From assembly GCF_019492185.1 (NCBI RefSeq), contig NZ_JAICCF010000001.1, positions 558,001 through 622,000 of the forward strand: a stretch of 64,000 nucleotides of DNA. Direction: 5' to 3'. The position numbers and the translations under genes are program-made. Below are positions 45,363 to 55,629 of this stretch, piece after piece. The number at the start of each line of letters is the position of its first letter. The stretch's first letter is position 1. The stretch is from Chitinophaga rhizophila. Its GTDB lineage: Bacteria; Bacteroidota; Bacteroidia; Chitinophagales; Chitinophagaceae. Under the pieces are notes generated by a model. It worked only from the letters and a program-made list of their open reading frames with translations, searched no databases and was not told where the DNA came from.

Positions 45363-46211
45363 CTACTCGGAACCTCCATGCTGTTCCAGTAACTCCTTCT
45401 CTTTCCTACTAAGGCTATGGATTCCCTTCCGGTGAACCTTCTCAAGAATTGTATCGACACTTTCCCGACGGGCTGTTCTATTTATGTTATACCTGTCATC
45501 AATGTCAATGACACGGGTTTTATGTTTTCTTGAGAATGGTTTATCGATGAGCAGCAGATGCGGACGGGTCACCATCATACCAATGAAGAACACGCCAGGT
45601 ACAAGGATAGCCAGAATTACTTGGTAATTATCAAATAGAGAGGTAGGGTGTGTGATAACGGCGGTAATTAATCCCAGCAAGGCCCCGCCCAGGTGTGCTT
45701 CATGACCGATATTATCCTTCTTTGAATAAATACCGTAAACAGAATATAATACAAACAAGATTCCGAACACCCAGCCTGGGATGTAAACCGGGATAAAAAA
45801 CAGACCTACTGAGATTGCGGGGTTTAAGCCAATACAGGCAAATATAATTCCGAAGACAGCCCCGGATGCACCCGCAGCATTATAGTCGCCATGATTACGA
45901 TGAATGTATAACGCTAAGAGATTACCCCCTATCAGACTAATAAAATAGATACTAAGATATCCGGAGGTATCTACAAGAAATTCCATGCGTTGGCTAAACA
46001 CAAATAACGACATCATATTGAACAGGAAGTGTATCCAGTTGACATGTAGAAATCCTGATGTTACAAGACGCTTATAATCCTTGTATATCAGGATATTATC
46101 AACATGGAAAGAGTATTGTTCAAATACTTCTGCGTGTTTCAAGCCTTTGTAAGTAAAGACAAGATTGACAAAAATCAGGATAAGGGATACGAGGCCAATG
46201 CTACTTAACAT
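45363..46211 (-). CDS. Rhomboid-family intramembrane serine protease
   Basis: A 282-residue membrane protein with six core helices. The oxyanion-forming HVNWIHFLFN block has H56, H61 and N65. The catalytic serine is S116 in GASGAVFG and the catalytic histidine H173 in EAHLGGALLG. A C-terminal cytoplasmic extension of about 75 residues is charged and has no domain I know. The substrate is unknown. Confidence 0.93.
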   Translation of the reverse strand: MLSSIGLVSLILIFVNLVFTYKGLKHAEVFEQYSFHVDNILIYKDYKRLVTSGFLHVNWIHFLFNMMSLFVFSQRMEFLVDTSGYLSIYFISLIGGNLLALYIHRNHGDYNAAGASGAVFGIIFACIGLNPAISVGLFFIPVYIPGWVFGILFVLYSVYGIYSKKDNIGHEAHLGGALLGLITAVITHPTSLFDNYQVILAILVPGVFFIGMMVTRPHLLLIDKPFSRKHKTRVIDIDDRYNINRTARRESVDTILEKVHRKGIHSLSRKEKELLEQHGGSE

Positions 46212-46348
46212 ATAACAAATATAGATAAAGCATCAATATTATATTACATATTTCGGCACAACCTGACAGTCAAGGGTGCATTTCCATTCCGGACATTGGA
46301 TGCCACCAGTGATGAGCGGAGATACTTAATAGGCGGAATGAGGCATCA

Positions 46349-47185
46349 TCATGCCCGGCGATTGTCCTGGAAAAAGGCTTTAGGGGATTGTCCGGAGAAG
46401 ATCCGGAAGTCTTTAATAAGATGGTTATCATCGCAATATCCGTTATCCAGCGCTATCTCTAGCAGTGTTTTAGAAGACAAGGCATCCAGACTACGGTAAG
46501 CATTCAGGAAACGCTTCAGCAAAAGATACTCTTTGGGGGATATGCCAATATACTTCTTAAAGTTTCTTTCCAGCCATTTGTAATTCAGCCGCACACCATA
46601 TGCCTTTGAAAGATCTTTGACAGTCAGATGTGGGTTCTTTTCAATATGATTAATCAACTCTCCCAGCAAGGCAGGAACTGCTATAGCAGATATCTTCCGG
46701 GACAGGAAATCAGCGGCTACTGTCACCTTCTTATCAACAGAAGAGGCGCTGTAGAAATCATTCAGAAAAAGCTTCGCGTCATGAGGAGCGATTTCCATCA
46801 GATCGAATACGGAGTTATGTTCAAAGATATTCTCCCGGATATTGAATAATTTGAAAAACGTAGCGGGGTGAAAGCGGATTACAAAAAAGGCCGCTGTATC
46901 ACCGGATGATTCGCAGTAAATGTTTTTCAGCATTCCACCACACACCCATGCATTACCAATATTGACAGTTTTACCGTTTACATTAATACGCATTCCACCT
47001 TCACGTTGCTGCATCAGGGCCACTACAGGGTAGCCGTCATTGAAGAAAAGCTGCCTGCCGGAAAGATCCTGCGCCTTGAACACATAGAACCCTTCAACGA
47101 AGTCGGTCAGGATCTCATCCGGACTAATCCTGGTAATGAGATCATTATCGGGCATGTGGATATGTCTGAAAAAAGTGATAGGCAT
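46349..47185 (-). CDS. AraC-family transcriptional regulator
   Basis: A 278-residue regulator. The N-terminal part resembles the DUF6597-type sensor found in this group (YPVVALMQQREGGMRINVNG). The C-terminal AraC domain spans residues about 175-275 (LTVKDLSKAYGVRLNYKWLERNF, LLEIALDNGYCDDNHLIKDFR). It is divergent from the methionine aminopeptidase gene. Its targets are unknown. Confidence 0.9.
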   Translation of the reverse strand: MPITFFRHIHMPDNDLITRISPDEILTDFVEGFYVFKAQDLSGRQLFFNDGYPVVALMQQREGGMRINVNGKTVNIGNAWVCGGMLKNIYCESSGDTAAFFVIRFHPATFFKLFNIRENIFEHNSVFDLMEIAPHDAKLFLNDFYSASSVDKKVTVAADFLSRKISAIAVPALLGELINHIEKNPHLTVKDLSKAYGVRLNYKWLERNFKKYIGISPKEYLLLKRFLNAYRSLDALSSKTLLEIALDNGYCDDNHLIKDFRIFSGQSPKAFFQDNRRA

Positions 47186-47257
47186 GCCGCGAAGATACCA
47201 TTTGTTACCCGGAGAACAGATGTCTAATTTTTACTGTCAGCAACCTGTTTGCGATCC

Positions 47258-47265
47258 TACTTTTG
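47258..47265 (+). promoter_or_regulatory. Candidate -7 box for map
   Basis: TACTTTTG (TAnnTTTG) ends 13 bases before the ATG of the aminopeptidase, which would make a nearly leaderless mRNA. No clear -33 partner is visible. Confidence 0.35.
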
Positions 47266-47278
47266 CCCGTAAAACGAC

Positions 47279-48043
47279 ATGACGATCACAAACGACCTGG
47301 AATTGCAGGGCATGCAGGCCATCAGCGAAGCAGTAGCGCTCACCTTAAAAGGAATGCGTGAATATACAAAACCAGGCATGACTACCAAGGAGTTAGATAA
47401 TTACGGAGGACAGCTGTTGAGTTCCTTCGGAGCACGCTCCGCTCCTCTGCTGACCTACAAGTTCCCCGGATTTACCTGTATTAGTCTGAATAATGAGGTA
47501 TGCCATGGGATACCCTCTGACAAGCGCATCATTCAGGAAGGCGATGTGATCAATATTGACGTTTCTGCCGAACTGGACGGATACTGGTCAGATAATGGCG
47601 GTTCGTTTATTGTCGGACAAGACCTGCACGAAAAGCAGCACCTGGTGGATACGTCCCGGGACATTCTCCGGAAAGCTATCAACAGCATACGAGGAGGTGT
47701 TAAAATCAATGAAATTGGCGAACTGATTGAAAAAGCAGCTAAGAAAGCCGGATATAAGGTTATAAAGAATCTGGGAGGACACGGTATAGGAAGAGGGCTT
47801 CATGAACAGCCGGATTGCATACTTAATTACAAAGACAGGATGGATATGCGGCGATTCAGGAAGAACAGCGTTGTGGCTATTGAGACTTTTATAAGTACAG
47901 CCTCCACATGGTCAGTTGACCAAAATGACGGATTTACCCTTATTGGTGATAAAGGCGGATTTTCAGTACAACATGAGCATACAATAGTAGTTACTGACGG
48001 CGAACCTATCATTCTCACAGCAGCAAATGGTATATGGGAGTAA
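47279..48043 (+). CDS. map: Methionine aminopeptidase, type I
   Basis: A 254-residue pita-bread enzyme that removes the initiator methionine. The metal ligands are visible in order: VINIDVSAELDGYWSDNGG (two aspartates), GGHGIGRGLHEQP (histidine), AIETFIS (glutamate) and QHEHTIVV (glutamate). CHGIPSD holds the substrate-binding histidine. There is no N-terminal zinc-finger extension. Because Chitinophagaceae often carry more than one map copy, this may be a paralogue rather than the essential one. An initiator-type tRNA-Met follows downstream. Confidence 0.94.
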   Translation: MTITNDLELQGMQAISEAVALTLKGMREYTKPGMTTKELDNYGGQLLSSFGARSAPLLTYKFPGFTCISLNNEVCHGIPSDKRIIQEGDVINIDVSAELDGYWSDNGGSFIVGQDLHEKQHLVDTSRDILRKAINSIRGGVKINEIGELIEKAAKKAGYKVIKNLGGHGIGRGLHEQPDCILNYKDRMDMRRFRKNSVVAIETFISTASTWSVDQNDGFTLIGDKGGFSVQHEHTIVVTDGEPIILTAANGIWE

Positions 48044-48095
48044 GAGCCCCATTAGAGGAAAAACTATAGCTAAAGCGTACACGAAATGAAAAGTA

Positions 48096-48127
48096 TTTGG
48101 CCGTAAAGGAATTGTTATGTATATTTG
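48096..48127 (+). promoter_or_regulatory. Bacteroidota-type promoter of tRNA-Met
   Basis: TTTG at 48096-48099 and TATATTTG at 48120-48127 are separated by 20 bases and match the consensus for both boxes. The tRNA begins 9 bases later. Confidence 0.72.
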
Positions 48128-48136
48128 TAGTCACAT

Positions 48137-48208
<72 letters not shown>

Positions 48209-48212
48209 CAGT

Positions 48213-48242
48213 AAAAGTCCTGGAGTCTCCGGGACTTTTTTT
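48213..48242 (+). terminator. Rho-independent terminator after tRNA-Met
   Basis: AAGTCCTGGA pairs with TCCGGGACTT (one wobble) with a short loop, followed by a run of seven or more T residues. Confidence 0.88.
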
Positions 48243-48470
48243 ATGGTATTAAGCGAGCACCTGTTATATATCATGCGCTACACCGGTTAGATTGCATGCT
48301 GACAAACGAATAAGTATAATCTGCCAGCGATAAATTGCACCCGAGATAATCTTCAAATAAACCGCCTGGTACGCCGCTGTCTCCCGTTAACATAATAGAA
48401 ATAAGTAGCCTTTACCGGCAAACGCTTCCACACATATTTTGTATATTAGAAGTCATAACCTGTTCCGCTG

Positions 48471-50174
48471 ATGAAACCCCGCCCATCCTTGTTTTTTGTT
48501 TTCAGACAACTCTTCATCATACTGTTCGCAGATGTATTTCCCCGCAGCAGATCATCGGCTGCTAATCAAGCCTGTGCAGCGAAAAAACTGGGAGAAGCTT
48601 TTCATATCAACTTACAAATAGACAAGCTGACCTGGAGATTGAACGGCCGATTTACCGTAAATCAACTGCGTGTACAGCGGAACGATAAGTTAGTAGTAAT
48701 TGCAGATACCGTTTCGGGAAAGGTTCATCTACCAGCACTATTTACCAGAAAAGGTCTACTAAGATCATTTGCCGCGGAAGAGGTACAGATAGCTATACTA
48801 TCTCCAAATCAGCCCCCGATAGACAACAATACACAAGCAAAACAGCCGGTTTTCCCATTGCAGATATGGCATTATCAAATGATGTTCAGACTGTTCAACA
48901 GACTGCAACAACACCTTCCCCTGCTTACAGAAATTAAGGCATTTACTATAAAGAACGGCCGGCACACATGTATGTTTAAAGACCTGGCGATGGGTAAGTC
49001 TGGCGGAGAGCTGTACTTTTCAGCCAAAGAAGCCCAATTGCCAGGATTATCTGTCAATAGCGACAACATGCAATTGCAGCTTACAAAGATAACAGGGCAT
49101 ACAATGTCTGTAGCTTTGCAGCTCAAACAGGGTAACATTCGTAGTCACATCCTTTCTTCAAAAGACATTGGCATTGACGAGCTGTCATTCAGTGGAGAAT
49201 GCACACTGTCAGATAAGGTATTCGAGCTGGTAAAGACTGCTGAAGCCAGATACAATCTTCTGCAATTTTCATTATTCGCCAGCCATGATTTTACATCAAA
49301 GAAGTATGAGGCTGGGATACAATTAGAAGAAACGTCCATAGCAGACTTTTTGAAAACTTTCCCCGATTTCAGCTACCGGAAGATATATGAGCTATCCTTT
49401 AATGGAACCGTGGCTTACGCGAAGATTCACTTCACCTGTAACACGGATAATATATGGGAACATACTTTTCAGCTGGACATGTCAGGTAATCAGCTAAAAC
49501 TGAAAGAACATCCTGCCGATTGGCATAGTCTGCATGAAAGACCTGCAAATGTAAGTGAGCATTACATGGATGTACGGCAGATACAGCCGTTGTTATTGGC
49601 GACCATATTATGCACAGAGGATACAACGTTCTTTAAACACCGTGGGCTGGACCCAGTCGCAATTGGTTACAGTCTGATTCAGAATATCATTAACAGGAGC
49701 TTTCAACGGGGAGCCAGTACCATTACCATGCAACTGGTACGCAATATGTTCCTGAATCATGAAAAGACGGTGTACCGAAAAATTGAAGAGGTATTTATTG
49801 CGTTGTTACTGGAACATTTCTTTAAGGTGCCTAAGATGCGGATGCTGGAACACTACCTCAACATTATCGAAATGGGGCCAGGTATAAATAGCCTAACAAG
49901 TGCCTCCTGGTTCTATTTTTCCAAATCTGTGAATGAGCTATCGTTGACTGAATGCCTGGTATTATCATACATCATCCCCAGACCCAAATTCTTCCTGGAA
50001 GCGTTTCAACAGGAGTCATTGCAGCTGAAACGGAATTTACACACGCATATCAAAAGATTTGGCAGAGTCTTATTTCTACAGGGCATCGCTACACAAGAGC
50101 AATATGATTCACTTGATATGAACATTACTATCCAGGGAAAAACACTTTCATTGTTACAAACTGCCGGCGCTTAG
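48471..50174 (+). CDS. Stand-alone GT51 peptidoglycan glycosyltransferase with AsmA-like N-terminus
   Basis: A 567-residue protein with an N-terminal membrane anchor (residues about 5-20). Residues about 30-350 have a beta-rich, AsmA-like pattern (INLQIDKLTWRLNGRFTVNQ). The C-terminal glycosyltransferase domain has the catalytic E383 in LCTEDTTFFKHRGLD, the motif RGASTITMQLVRNMFL (the classical QQ is MQ here) and the EEVFIALLLEHFFKVPKMRML block. There is no transpeptidase domain. It would polymerise lipid II glycan strands. It is convergent with the TonB-type receptor, whose 3' end overlaps it by 4 bases. Confidence 0.85.
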   Translation: MKPRPSLFFVFRQLFIILFADVFPRSRSSAANQACAAKKLGEAFHINLQIDKLTWRLNGRFTVNQLRVQRNDKLVVIADTVSGKVHLPALFTRKGLLRSFAAEEVQIAILSPNQPPIDNNTQAKQPVFPLQIWHYQMMFRLFNRLQQHLPLLTEIKAFTIKNGRHTCMFKDLAMGKSGGELYFSAKEAQLPGLSVNSDNMQLQLTKITGHTMSVALQLKQGNIRSHILSSKDIGIDELSFSGECTLSDKVFELVKTAEARYNLLQFSLFASHDFTSKKYEAGIQLEETSIADFLKTFPDFSYRKIYELSFNGTVAYAKIHFTCNTDNIWEHTFQLDMSGNQLKLKEHPADWHSLHERPANVSEHYMDVRQIQPLLLATILCTEDTTFFKHRGLDPVAIGYSLIQNIINRSFQRGASTITMQLVRNMFLNHEKTVYRKIEEVFIALLLEHFFKVPKMRMLEHYLNIIEMGPGINSLTSASWFYFSKSVNELSLTECLVLSYIIPRPKFFLEAFQQESLQLKRNLHTHIKRFGRVLFLQGIATQEQYDSLDMNITIQGKTLSLLQTAGA

Positions 50175-52549
50175 CTGCCTATTCTTCCCTTTTCTTCAGT
50201 ATTGCCCTGATCTATTCGCTTATTACTGAATTTCTTCCCGGTTCGGAAAGTATAAGTAAATGCGACGCCTATTACACGAGTAGGTCGTTTCTGATAGAAG
50301 TTAATCTGTGTACCCTTGTAATCAATCGTTTCTTTCTCACGCTGGGTGTTAAAGATATCGGCCAGAAAGAGTCGTACTCTACCCTGATTCTTCAGAATAC
50401 TTCTGGTAAATTCTACATCGAAGGTAAACATATATGGTACCCTGGAGTTGGCGCTTACATAAGGGGATCTGTAATCTGCTATGACATCAACATCCATTAC
50501 CTTTTTCCATACAATAGTGTGAATAGACTTCACAGAGAAAGATGTTCTGTTGATGCTGTAATCTTCAATACGATACGAAAGGTTATACAGTGAAAAACTA
50601 TTATTGACTGTCCAACCCTTAGCTGGTTTAAAAGGAGCCTCCAGGCTAATACCATATTCAGTACTATTAGTAAAGTTCCTCGATTGATATTCAACAACAT
50701 TGTTACCGGCAGAAGAGGCCAGTTCAGCAATAACATTATTCGTCCTGGAAAAATACAGCTCTGCAGAGTAGTCATTCCTGAGTGTATAACCAGCGGAGAT
50801 ATTATGACTATACTGTGGCAGGAGGTCCGGGTTGCCTATCAGCACAGTATAATCATCAAACTGTAAACGGTATGGATTCAAGGCATTAAAGGAAGGCCGT
50901 TGCAACCGGCGCGTGTAATTCAGCCGTACTGAATTACCCTTCTTCTCATTAACAGTATACATCATAAACATGGATGGGAACAGGCCGAAATAGTCGCGGT
51001 TGAAACCCTGGCCAGATGGTACAGCGTTACCTTTGGTGTAAGTCTGTTCAGCGCGCAATCCGGCTTTCAGTACCAATCGCCCGATCGTTTTCTCTAATGA
51101 CGAATAAAACATCAGCAGGTATTCCTTATAAATAAAATGATTACTACCTCCACTATTGAAGACCCACTTGTTATCAGTGTAATCTTCTCGGATAATTTCA
51201 TTATCCCGTTTAACGGATGATAACTTACTACCCGCTTTGATTTCCGTTTTATTACTGAGAACCTTCGTATAATCTGCCTGCAGACTTAATATATCAGTGC
51301 TGTTGGGTGTATGGTTCCTGTAGGTGGAGTTGCGTAGCGGATCGTTGTAACGGGAATAGAAATTATTAAGCTCTGTCTTGCTACTGATGGTATAATCTGC
51401 AATCACCTTCAGCTGAGAGCCGGTACTGTCTATCCGCCAGACGTAGTTAAGTGTTGTACTTTGCAGACTGGCATCTCTGTTTCTGCCTGAATTAGCGATA
51501 CCCGTAATCGTATCTCCACCAGGCAGGAAGCGTATGCCGGTAATAAAAGACTCATGCAGATCATTCGTGGTAGCCAATGTCTGTAGGTTAATTGTATGAT
51601 CATTTCCAATGTCAAGGGCTATTCCGAGGCGGTATTGTTGTCTGCCGATATTATTATTTCTGTCAGTACGGCTGTTATAAATGCTTTTATCAGGGTATAT
51701 GATATCGTTTGTGGCCAGATAAATACTCCTGTCTTTTACATAGCTGTATCCGCCAGAGAGATATAGATTCTTCACACGATAGTCTGCTGTAGCGGTTCCA
51801 CCATAATATGGCTTTTTACCCTGTTGCCGGTATTGTGTGGATATACCTGCGTTAAATCCTTCTGTTTTGACCTTTTTAAGAATGATGTGTATGATACCTC
51901 CTGCTCCCGCAGCTTCAAACTCTGACGGAGGGTTAGCGATCACTTCAATCCTGCTGATGTTCTCAGAGCGGATTGTTTTGAGATATTCAGCAAGTTCTTC
52001 TTCCGACATACGCTGTACCACGTCATTGATCATCACCATGACTGACTGAGCGCCTTTAATCTTGATACCGCCATTATTACTTACCCAGACACCCGGCGAC
52101 TTCCTTAATACATCTAATCCGGAATTACCATTAGCAAGAAAGCTGTTCTCTACATCTACAATATACCTGTCAGCCTTTCTGATCACGAGCGGCTTTTTAG
52201 CAGCAACTGTAACGGTTGCTAATGTTTTTTTGTCCTGCAACAGCGTGATCTGAGATAGGAAGCCTGTATCAGGATAACTAAAACTTCTTGTATACGTCTG
52301 AAAACCTATTAGCGACACAGTCAGGGTGTATTGACCATGGAATGGTTCGTTTGTATTGATATAGAAGCCGCCTTTCTCATCTGTGGCAGCACCTGCTATG
52401 AAATTCGTATCGGCATGTAGAATGACGGTGGCAAAGGCTAATGGATTACGGGAAGAATCAATGATTTTCCCCGTGAGCGTATGCTGGGCATTTAAACATT
52501 TGTAAGTAAAAGTTAACAACAGAATTAACAGGATATATCTTAATGTCAT
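50171..52549 (-). CDS. TonB-dependent receptor-like outer-membrane barrel protein
   Basis: A 792-residue protein. A signal peptide (ILLILLLTFTYKCLNA) precedes a carboxypeptidase-regulatory-like domain (LTGKIIDSSRNPLAFATVIL). A plug-like domain (DVLRKSPGVWVSNNGGIKIKG, then SRIEVIANPPSEFEAAGAGG) and a large beta-barrel of the OMP-b-brl-3 type follow. This family covers proteins related to TonB-dependent receptors whose ligand is unknown. It is divergent from the polysaccharide deacetylase gene. Confidence 0.9.
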   Translation of the reverse strand: MTLRYILLILLLTFTYKCLNAQHTLTGKIIDSSRNPLAFATVILHADTNFIAGAATDEKGGFYINTNEPFHGQYTLTVSLIGFQTYTRSFSYPDTGFLSQITLLQDKKTLATVTVAAKKPLVIRKADRYIVDVENSFLANGNSGLDVLRKSPGVWVSNNGGIKIKGAQSVMVMINDVVQRMSEEELAEYLKTIRSENISRIEVIANPPSEFEAAGAGGIIHIILKKVKTEGFNAGISTQYRQQGKKPYYGGTATADYRVKNLYLSGGYSYVKDRSIYLATNDIIYPDKSIYNSRTDRNNNIGRQQYRLGIALDIGNDHTINLQTLATTNDLHESFITGIRFLPGGDTITGIANSGRNRDASLQSTTLNYVWRIDSTGSQLKVIADYTISSKTELNNFYSRYNDPLRNSTYRNHTPNSTDILSLQADYTKVLSNKTEIKAGSKLSSVKRDNEIIREDYTDNKWVFNSGGSNHFIYKEYLLMFYSSLEKTIGRLVLKAGLRAEQTYTKGNAVPSGQGFNRDYFGLFPSMFMMYTVNEKKGNSVRLNYTRRLQRPSFNALNPYRLQFDDYTVLIGNPDLLPQYSHNISAGYTLRNDYSAELYFSRTNNVIAELASSAGNNVVEYQSRNFTNSTEYGISLEAPFKPAKGWTVNNSFSLYNLSYRIEDYSINRTSFSVKSIHTIVWKKVMDVDVIADYRSPYVSANSRVPYMFTFDVEFTRSILKNQGRVRLFLADIFNTQREKETIDYKGTQINFYQKRPTRVIGVAFTYTFRTGKKFSNKRIDQGNTEEKGRIGS

Positions 52550-52638
52550 CAGAGGGTTTTAAAAGCGGTATCTTCTAACGTTTAATTTAGATAATTTTTC
52601 CTTATTTTAACAAAAACGTTCAAAAGAAATGTATTTAT

Positions 52639-53490
52639 ATGCAGGTTTATCTAACTTTTGACGATGGTATACAGGAAGGTACTGAAGAAGTACTGGCGGT
52701 ATTACAAGAGACACAGGTAAGAGCTACATTTTTCCTGGTTGGCTTGCAGCTTGATTTCTCTATGAGGAAAAATCCGGAGAAGACAACAAGACTATTGAAG
52801 GAAATTTTTCTAAACCACCGGATAGCCAATCATAGTTACTCCCATGCCCATGACCAGTATGCCGACTACTATAGTAATAACGGCATACGTATAGATGATC
52901 AGGGTAACCGGCGTTCCATCCTAATGGATTTCGAGAAGTCAAAAAAGACGATAGTACAGTTGGTGAAAGCCATACCGGGATTAGCTTATTCTCATCAGCA
53001 ATTATTTGCTGAGCTACAAAGAATGTCGGTAGCAAGGCTGCCCGGGCGGAATACATGGTATGTCTCTGTCCCGGGAAATATCAGAGATCGCACACAACCA
53101 CTGATAAAGTATCTGGAAGCAGACAGTCAGACAGGAGCCGAAGAACTGTATCAGGCAGGCTATGATATCTTTGGATGGAATACTGAATGGCGTATGACGT
53201 TTGATTCCTACCATGACGCGTCGTCTGATATTGACAGGTATGCGTTAGAGAACAGCTGGAAGGACCGGCCAGTTGAACAATGGGAGGAAGTAAGAAATAA
53301 AATGCTAAAAACGGCTATAGGCAATAAAGTTATCCTACTGATGCATGAGCGGGCGTTCAGAGCAGGAACAGGTAAAAAAGAAACAGCAGAATTACAGTCG
53401 CTGATTGAATACTTCAAGGAAACTGGTGCTACCTTTCATACAATTGATGAATATAACAATATTCCCTTTGCATCCCCCAGCTTAAAATAA
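52639..53490 (+). CDS. Polysaccharide deacetylase-family protein
   Basis: A 283-residue NodB-homology enzyme. Metal and catalytic motifs are TFDDG (D8/D9) at the start and NHSYSH (H65, H69). There is no signal peptide, so it is either cytoplasmic or uses another export route. NodB-type enzymes remove N-acetyl groups from chitin, peptidoglycan or GlcNAc polymers. Its position next to the RiPP-like locus with a UDP-GlcNAc 2-epimerase may be coincidental. Confidence 0.87.
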   Translation: MQVYLTFDDGIQEGTEEVLAVLQETQVRATFFLVGLQLDFSMRKNPEKTTRLLKEIFLNHRIANHSYSHAHDQYADYYSNNGIRIDDQGNRRSILMDFEKSKKTIVQLVKAIPGLAYSHQQLFAELQRMSVARLPGRNTWYVSVPGNIRDRTQPLIKYLEADSQTGAEELYQAGYDIFGWNTEWRMTFDSYHDASSDIDRYALENSWKDRPVEQWEEVRNKMLKTAIGNKVILLMHERAFRAGTGKKETAELQSLIEYFKETGATFHTIDEYNNIPFASPSLK

Positions 53491-53609
53491 GGACACTACT
53501 ATCCCATCAACATTTGTTGAAAATTCTGGTACGGCAGTCACCACCAATGGTGTCTATATGGATGATATGCCTGCTGTCCCGAAGTAGGTTACTGCTATTT
53601 ATTGTTTAT

Positions 53610-54953
53610 TTACAAAACACTATCGTCAAAGATATCCTGCATGGCAGGAACGGGCAAAGGATTGTATTCTCCCAAAATACCCGCGATCCTATCCCCTACA
53701 TCTTTACCATATAATAGCTTATCACTGTTAGTGAAAATGCTTCTGCCGTTCTCCAATATAAACTCAAGCGAGCTACTGATGAGGGAGGCGCTAGATGGAG
53801 GTACCAGAATGTTATTCTGGACGTGTAAGATAGTTTCGGGGCGGTCAGTGCTATACCTGCAGGTGATACAGGGGATATCGAGCACCTGTGTCTCTTCCTG
53901 CAGCCCGCCGCTATCTGTATAGATGCCCTGGCAATGTGGGGAACGCATAAATTCAATGACGTGTTGATAGTGGGTCCACAAGGGCGTTACGCGTACACCT
54001 TCCTGCTGTTGCAAGGCAGCCCATACGTTTTCCAGGCCTAATGTACGAATGCCTTTATTCAAGGCATTGGATACAACAATAACGATACGAACTCCTTTAC
54101 CACATAATTCCTGTATCGCTTTAAACAGTTCTGACAATACCTGGTAACTGATATTCTCGCGCCGGTGTATATCTATTCTTAACCAGCGTCCTTCGCTTAA
54201 AAATGGATACACATCGAATACGGACGTCTCTACAGGTTCTTTCATAATAAGAGATAAGGCATCTGCACTTAGCGAGCCCACCTGATGGATGTCCTTACTA
54301 TCTGTACCTTCCCGTAGCATATTTTGGGTATTAAGAGACACAGGTGTAAAAAATAATTGGGAGCATACAGATGCCAGACGGGTATCTGCTGCTTCAGGGA
54401 ATGGCTCATCCTGTATCATGTTCCAGCCTTGCCGCTCACGCTGCATATCAAGAATCTCAGAGAAACTATCCGGTATCTGCTGTCTGATAAAAGGCGAGAA
54501 AGATCTCAGCCCTGCCTCTACATGTATACTACGGAGGCGGGTTTTAAAATACCAGAGGATGGGGAACATACCAGCAGTAGAGGTATCTCCTGATATTACA
54601 GGGATTGCCTGACCTTTAAACTGCCTATTCTTCAGATATAAGTATAACCAGTTGACACGTTCTGCCAGCTCAGCTGTCCTTCCAAGCAAATCACCTCTTA
54701 CGTTCAGATACACTGATATAAGGTGTTCATATTGTAACTCATGACGTGCATGTACCAGCTTTTTCTCATAATGCTGCCCGACATCAATTGCTAAAAAGGC
54801 GCTGCCATTCCGGCTAAGTGCGAGTATCAGGCTTGCCAGTTTGATATAACAGGGTTTAGTTGCAACAATTATTAAGTAAAGTGGTCTGGAAGTAGCATTC
54901 GCCAGTTGTATCTGCTCATCCACCAGATGATCGATAGTGATCGGCATTAACAT
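53610..54953 (-). CDS. UDP-N-acetylglucosamine 2-epimerase-like protein
   Basis: A 447-residue member of the WecB/non-hydrolysing epimerase family, longer than the usual 370-390. Motifs: ISGDTSTAGMFPILW, SIHVEAGLRSF, RIDIHRRENISYQVL and TDSGGLQEETQVLDIPC. The enzyme interconverts UDP-GlcNAc and UDP-ManNAc. It is divergent from the methyltransferase of the RiPP-like locus, across a 114-base gap, and may supply an unusual sugar donor for the two glycosyltransferases. Membership in that locus is inferred from position. Confidence 0.87.
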   Translation of the reverse strand: MLMPITIDHLVDEQIQLANATSRPLYLIIVATKPCYIKLASLILALSRNGSAFLAIDVGQHYEKKLVHARHELQYEHLISVYLNVRGDLLGRTAELAERVNWLYLYLKNRQFKGQAIPVISGDTSTAGMFPILWYFKTRLRSIHVEAGLRSFSPFIRQQIPDSFSEILDMQRERQGWNMIQDEPFPEAADTRLASVCSQLFFTPVSLNTQNMLREGTDSKDIHQVGSLSADALSLIMKEPVETSVFDVYPFLSEGRWLRIDIHRRENISYQVLSELFKAIQELCGKGVRIVIVVSNALNKGIRTLGLENVWAALQQQEGVRVTPLWTHYQHVIEFMRSPHCQGIYTDSGGLQEETQVLDIPCITCRYSTDRPETILHVQNNILVPPSSASLISSSLEFILENGRSIFTNSDKLLYGKDVGDRIAGILGEYNPLPVPAMQDIFDDSVL

Positions 54954-55036
54954 ACTAATGGAAATTCGTTAATTATATTCGGGTTTCATTCAATCTTAAA
55001 TATAACATTTTATCACCACCGGCGAACAAATTTTTC

Positions 55037-55044
55037 TATATTTG
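55037..55044 (+). promoter_or_regulatory. Candidate -7 box of the methyltransferase/glycosyltransferase operon
   Basis: TATATTTG (TAnnTTTG) lies 24 bases before the ATG of the methyltransferase. The -33 partner is weak. It would drive the three tightly spaced plus-strand genes to 57869. Confidence 0.45.
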
Positions 55045-55067
55045 ATAAAACCAAATTAACCCTCAAA

Positions 55068-55616
55068 ATGCTCATACAGCCTTCAACATGGGATAAGCAA
55101 TATACGCAGGGCGCATGGGAAGTACTGAAATCACCCCTGGAGGAAAAACGCTTTGAATCGGTGCGCAACTTCATATATAAATATGCACCTGGTGGAGATA
55201 TTCTGGAGGTAGGCTGTGGAGAAGGATTGTTACAGCGCGGCATGGATAGACAGCTATATAACTTATTCACTGGTATTGATGTTTCAAATGTTGCTATTCT
55301 GCGTACTGAAGATCTCTGGAATGCCCAAAACAGATATATGTCTGCCGATATGGAAACATGGCAGCCTGACAGTCAAAGGTTTGATATCATCATTTTCAAT
55401 GAGTCATTATATTATGCCAGCTATCCTCTTGAACTCATGACAAGGTATTTTTCTTTCCTGAAACCAGGTGGAGCAATCATACTTTCGGTATATGAAACTC
55501 CACCCAACCAGCAGTTATTAGATGCCGTTGAAAAACTTCACCCTGCAACGGAAGCTACCATTACCGAAAATGAGAGAGGCAGATGGCATTGTCGTATTTA
55601 CCGGTACGACAAATAA
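55068..55616 (+). CDS. Class I SAM-dependent methyltransferase
   Basis: A 182-residue methyltransferase. The SAM-binding motif I is ILEVGCGEGLLQ (E47 to G53), motif II resembles LFTGIDVSN, and motif IV is FDIIIFNESLYYA. The short length leaves little room for a substrate domain, as in enzymes that methylate sugars or small peptides. It is 14 bases before the GT4 gene. In the RiPP-like locus it could methylate the core peptide, its terminus or an attached sugar. Confidence 0.88.
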   Translation: MLIQPSTWDKQYTQGAWEVLKSPLEEKRFESVRNFIYKYAPGGDILEVGCGEGLLQRGMDRQLYNLFTGIDVSNVAILRTEDLWNAQNRYMSADMETWQPDSQRFDIIIFNESLYYASYPLELMTRYFSFLKPGGAIILSVYETPPNQQLLDAVEKLHPATEATITENERGRWHCRIYRYDK

Positions 55617-55629
55617 ACAATAGCACACT

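Noticed and set aside
50171..53490. TonB-type receptor and polysaccharide deacetylase as parts of the RiPP locus
   Set aside because: They are adjacent but divergent, with no functional link visible in the sequence. Both are common stand-alone genes in this group.
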